64,000 nucleotides of DNA, taken from Micropterix aruncella. Its lineage: Eukaryota; Arthropoda; Insecta; Lepidoptera; Micropterigidae. This document shows positions 43,391-54,000 of the stretch, one piece after another. The notes below the pieces were generated by a model, which saw nothing but the letters and a program-made list of their open reading frames with translations, was not told the DNA's origin and searched no databases. The DNA is taken from contig OX155955.1 of the NCBI GenBank assembly GCA_944548615.1, forward strand, positions 6,140,062 to 6,204,061. The letters run 5' to 3'. A program made the position numbers and the translations under genes. Position 1 is the first letter of the stretch; every line of letters begins with the position of its first letter.

Positions 43391-44262
43391 GATTAAAATA
43401 ATAGATTCGCTTTAAAATCCTTCTAATTTTATTTTATTTATTTTTTTAGAGTCAGAATTATATAACACATGGATATAGAAACGATAGAGAAATGATATCG
43501 AATTAAAAATGACTGATGTAGTTGGCAGGGATATTTATGGAAGTTTTTATTAATAAATGTAGTCTTCAATAATTAAACCCTTACTGTTATAACCCTATAC
43601 AATGTATGTTTATTTTAACTAAAGTATATTTGTTTTATTATTTATATAAAATATAAAGGTTAGCAAAACACAGGTAATTAAGTGAAGAAAATAATGAATT
43701 AAACCCAAAATTATATTTTTTATACGTGCGGCTTTTTTTGTTGCGCTGGGCGTATATGGATAAATACATAAACCACAAATATTGCTTAAAAACCGTAATA
43801 AAAGTAATTATAAATACAATAGTTCACTTTATGTAACGGCAGTCATGTTTTTATTCTTTTTAATATATTTACTTGATCACTCATTCATTCATTCATTGGA
43901 CAAAATCTGCAAATAAGCCGACTGCTTTCAAGGAAAATTCAATTTCGCCATGACAAAGAAATTCGCTTTACCTATAGCACCCAAATTGAAGATGAGTTGA
44001 GTCTCAATCAATCAAACGTGGCAGACGTGTCATTATAAGTATAATAAGTATGCAGTCGGTAGCGATTTTTCTTGTAAATTCTCGTCGGGCATAGCACAAC
44101 GCCCATCGATACAAAAGAGATCCATAAAGATCGTAATGCTCGTTCATCATTGTGAATTAAGTTCCCCCTTCCCCCGTTCGTTCGTCACAAAAAAAACATC
44201 TGGCAAGCGTCAATGCTGTATCGAGTCTGATTGGGCGCGGGGAAAGCCGTGTATCCATGTAT
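43391..44262. other. AT-rich with a dispersed repeat fragment
   Basis: 43720-43860 matches 59975-60270 and the reverse of 35195-35345 ('ATAAATACATAAACCACAAATAT', 'TATAAATACAATAGTTCAC', 'GTAACGGCAGTC.TGTTTTT'). No gene. Confidence 0.45.
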
Positions 44263-45204
44263 CATAAGGCCAACAATACATGTCCGATCTTTCTATACGA
44301 TTGTCGGATCTGATAGTCTGATTAGACTATCGGAAGGCACTCTTGCCATACACTTGCTTGAACATTCAGGTAGCGAATGCTTTCGTGCAGCTTGGGTAAT
44401 AAGAACCATTTTGTTCTCGGATCGGCCCAACTCACGATTCAGAAGCCTCATCGTGTGGAAGGCTACCCCGGGCAAGACTCTCGTGTCTCAGGACTCACGA
44501 CTGGTGGTTTGGTTTCTCCTGGTGGGATTGCCTCCCAGCGCTACTAGACAGTTTGCGCACCGTTCGGCGACGCCAATCGGTTGTGCACTTTAACTATTTG
44601 CTGAAGGCGTCTGGAGACTATGGAAATATACTGTCTCCTAAGCAGCGGGGGAGGATATTGACCTGTTGTCATGTCATTTTTGAAACGACCTATTGGCAAT
44701 CCGATCCCGAGTGGTATGACGGTAAAAGGACGCCCAGGCCCGTATTTTCTTCTGTACAGTATTTGTCAAAGCTTGGCTATTCCTGTTCTTTGCTAAACTG
44801 AAATGCTAACTTCTATTACTGATTTCAATCTATGAAACTGCATTGCCAGTTTTAAAAATAGAAAAATGTGATATTTCTTGGTCTTTCCGGTAACTCTTCA
44901 TAATAATATGTAGTCTAAAGTTTGCTAACACGGGTCTGTACGGCGCAAGATATTCCGAGTCAGGGAATCGGACGGTGACATCAGCAGAGCAAATACTTCC
45001 TGGTGTGACGGGTTCGCCCGTTGTAGTCGACAATAACAAATGTTTGAACATTCAATACACGTCCGATCCGACTATCGAATCGGACGTGTATTCAATGTTT
45101 AAACAAATGTATGACAAGAGCGCTTTCCGATAGTCTGATCAGATTATCGGATCCGACTATCGTATAAAAAAAACTGACATGTATTCCTGGCCTTATACCT
45201 AGTC
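44263..45204. mobile_element. Foldback MITE interrupted by a retroposon
   Basis: The left arm 'ATAAGGCCAACAATACATGTC...GATAGTCTGATTAGACTATCGGAAGGCACTCTTG' and right arm (complement) 'ATAAGGCCAGGAATACATGTC...ATAATCTGATCAGACTATCGGAAAGCGCTCTTG' are inverted repeats of about 105 bp. TCCGAC/GTCGGA words recur. Removing the 675-bp retroposon (44369-45043) and one TTGAACATTCA gives a compact palindrome of about 260 bp. The target duplication is unclear. Confidence 0.75.
44369..45043 (+). mobile_element. Hairpin-tail retroposon, copy d
   Basis: 675 bp bounded by TTGAACATTCA (44358-44368 and 45044-45054). The 5' part 'TTCGTGCAGCTTGGGTAATAAGAACC' and 'TTCTCGGATCGGCCCAACTCACG' matches the copy at 55839 read on minus. 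The 3' end is 'GTGACGGGTTCGCCCGTTGTAGTCGAC'. The middle (44760-44935) is diverged or replaced. No protein is encoded. Confidence 0.85.
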
Positions 45205-45335
45205 AATGTTGCCATTTTTAACATTCCATTTTTGATGGAACGTGTTTTTGTTATAGCAAATAATCTGTGTATTTATATTTATTAACTATCCTTCTTGAAA
45301 CATACAATCACTCGATTAGATCTGTCAGAGATTTA

Positions 45336-46140
45336 TTTATTTATTTATTTATTTATTTATTAAAGGTAAAGCACAAAATATAATTTACTGCAGCATTACA
45401 AAAAAAAATGTGTTTGGACCAGTAGCGAAAAATAGAGCACACTGCAGTATCTTGGTCACTGCGTCAACACCGCCTAACTAGGCCTAGGCCTGTACTAAGG
45501 CAGGTGTACCAGGAAATATTTTACCTGTGCACACAAAAAAAGTAAAAAATTACCAACTAAACTTAAAAATTAAACATGTTAAAAAAATAAATTAAAATAT
45601 CATCAAGAAGTATTTGAAATTATAATCATAAAATTATTGAGTAAATAAATAAAAATCGAAGTTATAATAATAGTAAATAGATAGATAGATACCTACTCAG
45701 TAAAATAAACAAATAAAAATAAAATAAGAATAAAAATAAAAATCATACTAGATAGTCAAATAATTTGTGGCTCTTTTCACGGCCTTCATTTATTAGCCAC
45801 ATATGGCTCTGTTTCTTAAAGCAATCTTTAGACTGAATTGCTTTAATTCCATCTTCTAAAAGGTTATATGTCCTGGGGCCCAAAACCGTAAAATGCCTTT
45901 GACCAAAAGAGGTCATCATTCGGGGAATATCTATTTTTTTAACAACGGATCGCCTTGTTGGATGTATTTGTTGTGAGAAAGTCCTGTTGCATTTGAATTG
46001 AATAAAATTTACACAAAATTTTAAATAAAGCTGTCTTAAATCCAATACTTCATATTCCAAAAACAATTTTTCCGATGAGTACCTGTAAGGCTTACGCGTG
46101 ATGATTTTTATAATTAGTTTCTGTGCCACCTCTGCTGGGT
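45336..46140 (-). mobile_element. 5'-truncated LINE, Rex1/CR1-like
   Basis: An (ATTT)n tail at 45336-45361 starts a minus-strand LINE 3' end. The 3' UTR (AATTTACTGCAGCATTAC, CTAGGCCTAGGCCTGTAC) leads to an open 128-codon C-terminal frame (45743-46129): 'KIITRKPYRYSSEKLFLEYE', 'VLDLRQLYLKFCV', 'TSFGQRHFTVLGPRTYNLL'. It resembles the C-terminus of the intact protein at 51522 ('INKKPYRSPSDDLYTDFKVL', 'VYGQRHYAYLGPKLYN'), so it is a related family. Everything upstream is lost at 46140. Confidence 0.8.
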
Positions 46141-46148
46141 AAATAGTC

Positions 46149-46190
46149 GACTTTATAGATTTTTTTCCTGTAAAAAAAATCTATAAAGTC
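46149..46190. repeat. Perfect 18-bp hairpin
   Basis: GACTTTATAGATTTTTTT (46149-46166) pairs with AAAAAAATCTATAAAGTC (46173-46190) across a 6-nt loop. It sits at the truncated 5' border of the LINE remnant and may be a fill-in artefact of aberrant reverse transcription. Confidence 0.7.
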
Positions 46191-46437
46191 GGTAACTTTA
46201 ATACATTTTGAAAACTTCTTTACGTTTCTTCTTTACGTTACGTTTCTTCTTTACAAGATCGGTTGTATGTCTTCGATTTGCCAACACAGAATTAGGTTTA
46301 AAGGCCAACAACTCATCTCTACCAGATCTAAGCAAACATCTGTTATCTAAATTTAAAAAAAACTAAATTGGCGATGGCTCATCAATAGGGTTTCCTTTGT
46401 ACGCTTTGGTCAGAACTCGAAATCGTATGACACATAG

Positions 46438-46607
46438 CGTCCGTAACCACGTTGAAGTTAAGCAGCGTTGGGCGCGGTTAATACTTGGATGAGTGACCGC
46501 CTGAGTGTTTGACTGCGTGATGCTATAAATGCCCACCTAGAAGATGGTGCCAATAGGCAACTAGGTGGATTCCACGAAATGGCACATGCCTTGTGTGTAA
46601 AAAAAAA
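46438..46607 (+). mobile_element. 5S rRNA-derived SINE, copy 1
   Basis: 'GCGTCCGTAACCACGTTGA', then box A 'AAGTTAAGCAGCGTTGGGCGCGG' and box C 'TACTTGGATGAGTGACCGCC' of 5S rRNA. About 30 nt between them in normal 5S (the ATACACCGGTTCTCG region) is missing. A non-5S body follows ('GCTATAAATGCCCACCTAGAAG', 'GGCAACTAGGTGGATTCCAC') with an A-run end near 46600. Its structure fits a 5S-headed SINE. A sister copy is at 48371. Confidence 0.8.
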
Positions 46608-47276
46608 TATCAGCAGAACAATATGAAAAGGTAAGCCCACTGCGGACACTGATCGTACGTAGGTTAGGAAGACGAAAGGTTAATTGTGTCAGTTTTCATA
46701 GGCTGGTCTTTTCCATACCCGGTATAGCAAGTAAGCATAATCGCTGCTCTCCTGTCCCATCGTATCCAAATTACAATTTTAGAATTAATCTTTTTTTAGA
46801 CCCCTTACGTTCCGTACCATGTCTGGTATGCAGGTAGAGTACCTTCATAAATGTTATTTATGAGCGCAAAGGAAATAAATGCGGGTGTGCGCAGGCATCC
46901 TATCTAATGCGATTAACTAAATTGGTATAAATGGGTTAGTTGAATTCCTGCATTTATTGATTGATTTTTATTGCTTGATTTTTATTGCTTCTGAAATATC
47001 GAACATTTATGCTGGTAGCTTGGAAATAAAATGTTTGCAAATTTATAGACCAGGAAAGCAGCTTAGTGGTAAGGTCTGTTTTTTCTATTTTTATTTGAAG
47101 GGATATATTTTCAGATTGGTCCCATTTTTATCAAAATCCTGTTCTGATGATGAGATCCATGAGTAATTGAGGTAACTCCTCGAATATTATCATATTAAGT
47201 TGAATATTTGCATGTTGGTTCAATTCCGATGACAATGCATTTTTTTATGTTTAGCATTACCTGATTCTACATCCTG
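46608..47276. other. Unassigned
   Basis: No gene or known repeat recognised. Confidence 0.3.
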
Positions 47277-47512
47277 GGTTGGCTCCCGACGAGGGGACTC
47301 CTCATCGGTCAACAGCATAGATACGAAATTTTGTATACTCATTCAGTTATGATAGCCCGTTCTACGATTCAACATAAAATGGCTGCTGCACCCAGGGTTG
47401 GCTCCCGACGAGGGGACTCCTCAACGGCCAACAGGACAGACACGAAATTTTGTATATGCATTTAATTACGACAGCCCGTTCTAAGTTTCACCATGACATG
47501 GCTGCTGCACTT
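47277..47512 (+). repeat. 119-bp tandem duplication
   Basis: 'GGTTGGCTCCCGACGAGGGG' at 47277 and 47396 begins two units of about 119 bp. They share 'ACGAAATTTTGTATA' and 'GCCCGTTCTA' and end 'ATGGCTGCTGCAC'. The copies are about 85% similar by eye. Confidence 0.8.
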
Positions 47513-47639
47513 ATAAAAAAAATGGAGTCTTTTTTTTTGTTTAAAATTGTATCTTAATTATATACGTTATTGGTCCCCTTTTCTTCGCCGCTGTTGTCGG
47601 TTAATACATGTAACGCCGCTGTTGGCGGGTAACACATAA

Positions 47640-48147
47640 GTTGGTCATCACATCTTCCAACATTTACTGATCAATTCTCTGCAATTCGCAGCGAATGGCA
47701 TCCTTTAATTCTTCCAATGTTCGGGACTTATCTTAATAGTCAAGGGACTTGAGGAAACCCCACTTAAAAAATCACAAGCAATTAAATCCAGCGACCGAAG
47801 TGGCCAAGGTACATCGCCAAAACGTGAAATGATTCGTTCGTGGAAAATCTCTATAAGAACTCTCATTGAGGCCCTTGCTGTATTGTGGGCTCATCCTGCT
47901 GGAACCATACACTCACGATGTCTATTCCCCGCCACTGTAGTTCTGGCACCAGAAAGTTAGTGATCATTTCAATGTAGCGATCTGATGTGACAGTAACAGT
48001 GGCGGCGTTTTCTTCAAAAAAACAACACCATTTTACGACCGTGGTTGAAATGTCGACGATAGAGACGTTGTGTTTGGACAACAGATTCACCACTTTAACA
48101 TAATTATCGTACAGGAACACACAATGTTGCAGATTCCCCTGCGACAT
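47640..48147 (-). pseudogene. mariner/IS630-like transposase remnant
   Basis: On the minus strand: 'VVKWCCFFEENAATVTVTSD' and 'YIEMITNFLVPEL' then 'VSVWFQQDEPTIQQ' (second catalytic Asp in 'WFQQDG', with the following Gly-Ala replaced by Glu-Pro). The downstream part in another frame reads 'NERIISRFGDVPWPLRSLDL' and 'CDFFKWGFLKSLDY' (normal 'WP.RS.DL...D.FLWG'), then 'KSRTLEELKDAI'. The first catalytic region and N-terminus are absent. At least one frameshift and one stop make it inactive. Confidence 0.75.
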
Positions 48148-48370
48148 AGTGACTAAAAAGCTGAGTTGAATAAAACCATGCTGGTTTCCCCCACTCTTCT
48201 ACTCGTTGTGTACTGTGAATTTCAAGAACATGCGATTCCTCCGAATGACCCTTACATCCATTTATGGTATGTATGTGTATATGACGGTAATGAGCTATAT
48301 TTTATAGTATCCAAACAAAAGAGTATGGGCATTTTGGACCCACTTTTCAAATATCTGTAAATCATATTGT

Positions 48371-48525
48371 AGCGTCCGTAACCGCGTTGACACCGGTTCT
48401 CCTCGTCGATGGATGACCGCCTGAGTATTTGACTGCGTGAGGCTATAAATGCCCACCTAGAAGATGTTGCCGATAGGCAACAAGGCGGGTTCCACAAAAA
48501 GGCATCAGCCTTATGGGGAAAAAAA
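48371..48525 (+). mobile_element. 5S rRNA-derived SINE, copy 2
   Basis: 'AGCGTCCGTAACCGCGTTGACACCGGTTCTCCTCGTCGATGGATGACCGCCTGAG' keeps the 5' part and box C of 5S but has lost box A, the opposite of copy 1. The body ('GCTATAAATGCCCACCTAGAAG', 'GGCAACAAGGCGGGTTCCAC') and A-rich end match copy 1. It interrupts the left arm of the large inverted repeat. Confidence 0.8.
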
Positions 48526-48967
48526 TAGCAATAGAAAGATCTCTTTATGTAGATCGTTTATCACTAGAACGACTGATCCCAATTATGAGCTGTTTCTGAG
48601 TTACATCCTATTTAATATGACAAAAAATCTGGTATCCCCTAGGGCACAAAAACATCCAGGCATTGTATTGTTAATAACTGTTTAAATGAAAACCATCGCA
48701 GAATACCCGAAACGATAAACTACAAGCGCTATGTGAGTACAAACTATATATTCCAAATAATGCTCGAGTTTGTCAGCAGTATATGGAGGGGAATACTGGG
48801 ATATGCTGCTAATGAGTCTTATAATTTCATTGCTCGCTCTGTTTACTGGTGTTTGTTAATATGATAAGGTCAACTGTCCAACATGGTGTGCCCAGTGACC
48901 GTGCATCATAATATACTATCTTTTATGGATCTTCACTGCAAATAATATATTTTAAATAAATAATTGG

Positions 48968-49746
48968 CATTGGGGTCTTCGTGTAATTAGCCATATTTAA
49001 GAACATTCCGAACTTCAAAACTCCCAAACGGCTCTTAATTGAGGTAAGTTGTAAAAGTCATAAATATTCTAGATAAATAGATATTTCCAATGGTATAAAC
49101 GTTATTGTTATTGGAAAGGTGGGCCCAGCGCCCATACATTTTTGCCCATTATCCTTTACTCGATTTATTTTACGCCAATGCTTTGCAGTTGACAGCCTTT
49201 TATAAAATCCCCTTCTTTCTAATTAACTGAAACGATCCTCCTTAAGATTAATTTTACGCTGGAACCCTTTTTTAATGATATTTTATATTAATCGAAAGCA
49301 AAATAAATTATGTAGCTTGCGCTGTGATGTCCTAAATAGGCCGGCGAAAAAGCCTCGGGCCGTTTTTCGGCAGGTGGTCGTGCCGGGGGACCTCAGACCC
49401 CGGAGCACAGTGGATTTCGAATATAGCTTGCTACATTCGCAGACTAAGTGTGGCAGAGTCAATTGCACACTTAGTATGCTCAAGTTAAGTATGTATTTAC
49501 GAAATGTTGAAATTGGGGCTTTTAAGTAAATGATAATATATTGCCTCTCCAATAACAATAAACAAGGGATAAAAATGTATAGGCGCTAGTCTTACCTCTC
49601 CAATAACAATAGCGTATTTACCAATGGATAGATCTATTGATCTAGAATATTTATGACTATTACAACTTACCTGAATTTGAAGCCATTTCGGAGTTTTGAA
49701 GTTCGGAATCTTCTTAAATATGGCTAATTACACGAAATCCCCAATG
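48968..49746. mobile_element. Foldback MITE (CATTGGGG ends)
   Basis: CATTGGGGTCTTCGTGTAATTAGCCATATTTAAGAA at the left is mirrored by TTCTTAAATATGGCTAATTACACGAAATCCCCAATG at the right. Similarity extends about 180 bp inward on each side ('CCGAACTTCAAAACTCC', 'AACTTACCT/GAGGTAAGTT', 'CCAATAACAATA'). The 779-bp element has a GC-richer centre (49310-49420) with no recognised protein. Confidence 0.8.
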
Positions 49747-49897
49747 TAGTTGGGGATCCAGCGACAAAAAGGTGCAAGTTTTGAGAAAGCTGATACTTTC
49801 AGATCAGACAGTATTTTGGCCATAGACATAATACATACGTCGGGAAACAGAGCAGGAATAAATTCATGAGACACATTACAGAGTTCAAGCAACATAT

Positions 49898-50587
49898 TCT
49901 TATATATAAAAATGAATCGCCGTGCGTTAGTCTCACAAGATCTCGAAAATGACTCGACCGATTTGAATTATATATTTTTTTTGTTTTGTTTGCCTTGATT
50001 CAGGGGTGGTTTACAAAAAAAAATATTTAGGAAAAATTAAAAGAAACAACTGAAAATCGAAAAAATCGAAATTGGTAATTTTGGGAAATGGGCCACTTTC
50101 AATAGATAACGTTCGCGGCGATCCTATTGTTTGATAGCTGCGTCATCCATAACCGTTATTCATTCCGTGCGATTGTGTAAAATTTCAAAAAGTCGAAAAG
50201 TCTAAGAGTCGAAAAAGTCAAAAGAGTCAAAAAAGTCGAAAAATTCAAAAAAGTTGGAAAAGGCGAAAAAGTCGGAAAGTCGAAAAAGTCGAAAGTCAAA
50301 ATAGACGAAAAAGTCGAAAAAGTCCGAAAAGTCGAAAAATGCAAAAAAGTCGGAAAACTTGAAAAAGCATTTATATTTCATCATGTAAAGTAATTACATT
50401 GAATTTATTTTAATTACAAACGACTTTCATTTAATCACCAAACGAAACTCAAACCGTACATGATTCGGCCATATTATAGATTTCAATGAATTGGATTTGG
50501 AAGGTTGATTAGGATCAATAATAAACGCTTATGAAGAGTTACAATCAAATAAATTTTAGGTGGTACGAAGTTCATCGGGTCAGCTAG
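49898..50587 (+). mobile_element. Non-autonomous Helitron
   Basis: 5' TCTTATATATAAAAATGAATCGC, followed by 'GTTAGTCTCACAAGATCTCG', and 3' 'TTCATCGGGTCAGCTAG' followed by T, are Helitron termini common in Lepidoptera. Length is 690 bp. The centre carries a 9-bp minisatellite. No Rep/helicase. Confidence 0.85.
50180..50370. repeat. AGTCGAAAA minisatellite inside the Helitron
   Basis: About 20 imperfect 9-bp units (GTCGAAAAA, GTCAAAAGA, GTCGGAAAG). On the complementary strand it yields a Phe/Asp/Ser-rich pseudo-protein that I reject as coding. Confidence 0.85.
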
Positions 50588-51044
50588 TATCCTAATATTT
50601 ATACTGCTGACAAACTCGAGCATTCTTAGGAATGTATAGTTTGTACTCACCCAGCATATGTTCTTTATCGTTTCGGGTATTCTGTGACGGATTTCTTTTG
50701 CACAGTTTTTAAAAATAGAATGCCTGGATGTGTTTGGTGCCCTAGGGGATATCAGGCAATTAGCCATATTTAATAGGTTATAACTCAGAAACGGCTCATA
50801 GTTGAGATCAGTCGTTGTAGTAATGAATGTTCTACATAAAGATATATTCCCATTGGTATAAGATTTACATCTATTAGAAAAGTGAACCCAAAATGCCCAT
50901 TCTCTTTTGTTATCTAAATAGTCTTAGATATTTATACGTTTATTGATACCAATATATTTATACTTTTTATATTATACGTTTATTTGCAGCAATGAAGTAA
51001 TAAAATAGAAATACAAAGTGATAATGAAAATTATCTACTAATAC

Positions 51045-54000
51045 ATATTTATTTATTTATTTATTTTTATTTATTTATTTATTTATCCTATTTTTTATAG
51101 TTACATAGAAAGATTCCGTTCATTTTTTAGCACATTTTAAAAGAATACATATGAGGAAAATCGCGAAAGGGCATTAACTTGTCAGGATTACATCACCCCA
51201 CTAGGTATACGCCTGTGTTGGGGTGATGGATACATAGTCCTGTGGTATTATTTGCTGAGCCTGTAGCCTTGCCTGCTGTCCCTCTTCCGTCTTAAAAACA
51301 ATACGTAATATAATTTAGCATAATATAATATAAATAATATATTATAACATATTACAATATAATATAATATCATATGTTATAACATATAAAGTAATGTAGC
51401 ATATTTATATATAATATAGTATAACATAATAAACTATAACATATTATAATCTGTATATCTGTATACATATCCATAATTTACATCTATATATCCTATAATT
51501 TGTGGTTAGAAATAGAATATTTTAATATATCATACTTTCGCATTCTTCTCTAGTATAATTTGAGAGCCAATGAGACACCCGTCTCTTGAACTGGTTGTCG
51601 GTTATGTTTAAGATCTGTCCTGTGTACGAGTTAAATATATTATAGAGTTTCGGTCCGAGATATGCGTAGTGTCGTTGTCCGTATACAGTCCTCATTTTTG
51701 GTTGAATCTGTTTGTCTTTGTGCCTAGTGTTGTGTTTGTGCTCTGGTTTGTCTTTATCCGTGTTCTTCATGAGGTCCCTCCGATAGCGCACCAGAACAGC
51801 GCGTATGTATAGTTGGCGTACGTCAAGTACTTTAAAGTCTGTATATAGGTCGTCTGACGGGGAGCGATATGGCTTCTTGTTAATGACTCTGAGCAAAGCC
51901 TTTTGCGCTTTGACCAGTGGGTCAAGATTTGTTCTTGCCATACCGCCCCAACCGATTTGTCCGTATGTAAGTAGAGTCTGCGCCAGTGCATAGTAAACAG
52001 TCCGTAGTAGGTTAATGTTGAGTATGCTTCTTATATTTTTAAATATATAAATCAACTTTCTAGTCCGTTTAGTCGTAGCCTCAATGTGTTGTGTCCATTT
52101 TAGATTTTGGTCAATGACTATTCCTAGATATTTTATTGTGTTTGTGCGTTCAAGTGGTAAACATGTACAGTTCAAGTAGTCGCATTTATGTAACGTAATA
52201 TGGTGGTTAGTATTGGGATGATGTCTATTGTCGATGCTAAAGGTCATATATTTAGTCTTGTACTCGTTTAGCGTCAAAAGATTATTGTCAAGCCATCGTT
52301 TAGCCAGCTTCAGTCCCGCAGTCGCCCTGTCAAACGAAGACGTCCATGTGTCGCCGTAGAATAGCAACACAGTGTCGTCGGCGTAGGACAGTACGGAGCC
52401 CTGAACCTGAAGCTGGCATAGGTCATTTATGTACACTAAGAAGAGTATTGGGCCCAGTGTGCTGCCCTGTGGGACCCCATAGGAACACGGCAGGGATTCA
52501 CTTGTCTCGCTGTCAATTTTAACTTGCTGCGTGCGTCCAGTTATATAGCTACGAAACCAGTCCAACTCTACGTCTAAAACTCCGAGTTTCTCAAGTTTCG
52601 TGATTAGTCTATCGTGAGGTACTGTGTCGAAAGCTTTAGCCAAGTCGAGAAAAATACCAATGCAATGTTTGTTTCTATCGAGGTTTTCTGTTATACATTT
52701 AGTTAATTCAAGAATTGCATCGGCAGTTCCTCGACCCGGCCTAAAGCCATACTGTCCGTCTGACAATAGATCATTTGTCTGTAAGTAAGTCGTTAGTTGT
52801 TTTGCGGTTATTTTTTCTAGTATTTTGCTTATTGTATTTATTACTGAAATCGGACGATAATTTTTAGGGTCACGTTTGTCACCTTCCTTAAAGATCGGTG
52901 TCACATTGGCTGTCTTAAATACTTCAGGAAATTTTCCCTTGTCTAAAGTGAGGTTGGTAATATACACCAAGGGTTTGGCTATGAATTTAGCAATGAACTT
53001 CAGAGTACCTACACTGATACCATCTGGACCTGGGGCGGAATCGCTTTTTAGCAATCTGATTGTCTTAAGAATGTCATCTTCGTAAACATGGGTAAATTTA
53101 AACTTCCTTTCAATATTAGGCAAAGTAAAATCGTCTTCAGTTGCGTTAATCGTTGTGGAAGTTTGATAGAAGGCCTTGGCCAGATTTACTCCAACATTAG
53201 TGAAGTATCTATTGAAATGTTGAGTAACGTCGCTCTTGTTTTTAATTAGTTGCCTGCCAATCTGTAGTTCCTGTACACTGCTTGTCGCCCTACCACGACT
53301 ATTACTCATTTCATTAACTACCCTCCAAACAGTCTTTAAATTAAAGTTATCCGTCTCAATTTTTTTCCGGTAGTAGTCCTCCTTGCTCCTCTTAATTATA
53401 CTTGTGCAAATATTTCTGTATCGTTTATAGTAGTCTTGTAGCGTCTTGTTGTTTGGGAATCTTCTCATTTGTTTGTGTAATTTGTCCCGTTTTTTAATGC
53501 ATTTGATTATTCCAGTATTCATCCAGGGTTTTAGTAGTGTAAATTTAGGTGTCGTTATTTTTGTAGTGGTATTGTTTTGTATATGGTAATTTAAAGTATT
53601 TAAGAAAGCTACCGTTGCGTTGTCGACGTCATTAGTAAATGTTTCTGACCAATTTTCTTTACTTATGTCATTAAGCAGCCCTTCATAGTTAATAATTTTC
53701 TTCGATTTTGTCATGTCAGCCTTCGCATTGTTTTGCTTGCCATGTAGTCCAAAGAGTGTGGAATAGTGGTCAGTAATGGTAGTATGTGCGACCGCAGCAG
53801 TAAGGCTATTTTTAGATTTTACATATATATGATCTATGCAGGTACCGTTTGCAGGGCGAGTTGTTGTGTTGATCGCGGAAACGAACCCCAATTCGCTCAT
53901 TAACCCTTCGTAGTCATCAGCCTGGTGATGTTTGGGTCCTGTTGTCGAAATATTGATATCTCCTGCGATTATAAAATGTTTTACTCTATCATTATTTACG

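Larger units (their letters stand above)
48300..50925. repeat. Large inverted repeat (arms 48300-48797 and 50590-50925)
   Basis: The left arm ('AAACAAAAGAGTATGGGCATTTTGG', 'TCCCCTAGGGCAC', 'CATCCAGGCATTG', 'GAATACCCGAAACGATAAA', 'GCTCGAGTTTGTCAGCAGTATA') is the reverse complement of the right arm, allowing for a 5S-derived SINE in the left arm. The right arm, read on minus, suggests coding traces ('EYKLYIPKNARVC') like the Cys-rich N-terminal region of some DNA-transposon proteins. Between the arms lie a second palindrome and a Helitron. Confidence 0.7.

Noticed and set aside
50156..50384. Phe/Asp/Ser-rich minus-strand ORFs
   Set aside because: By-products of the 9-bp minisatellite inside a Helitron.
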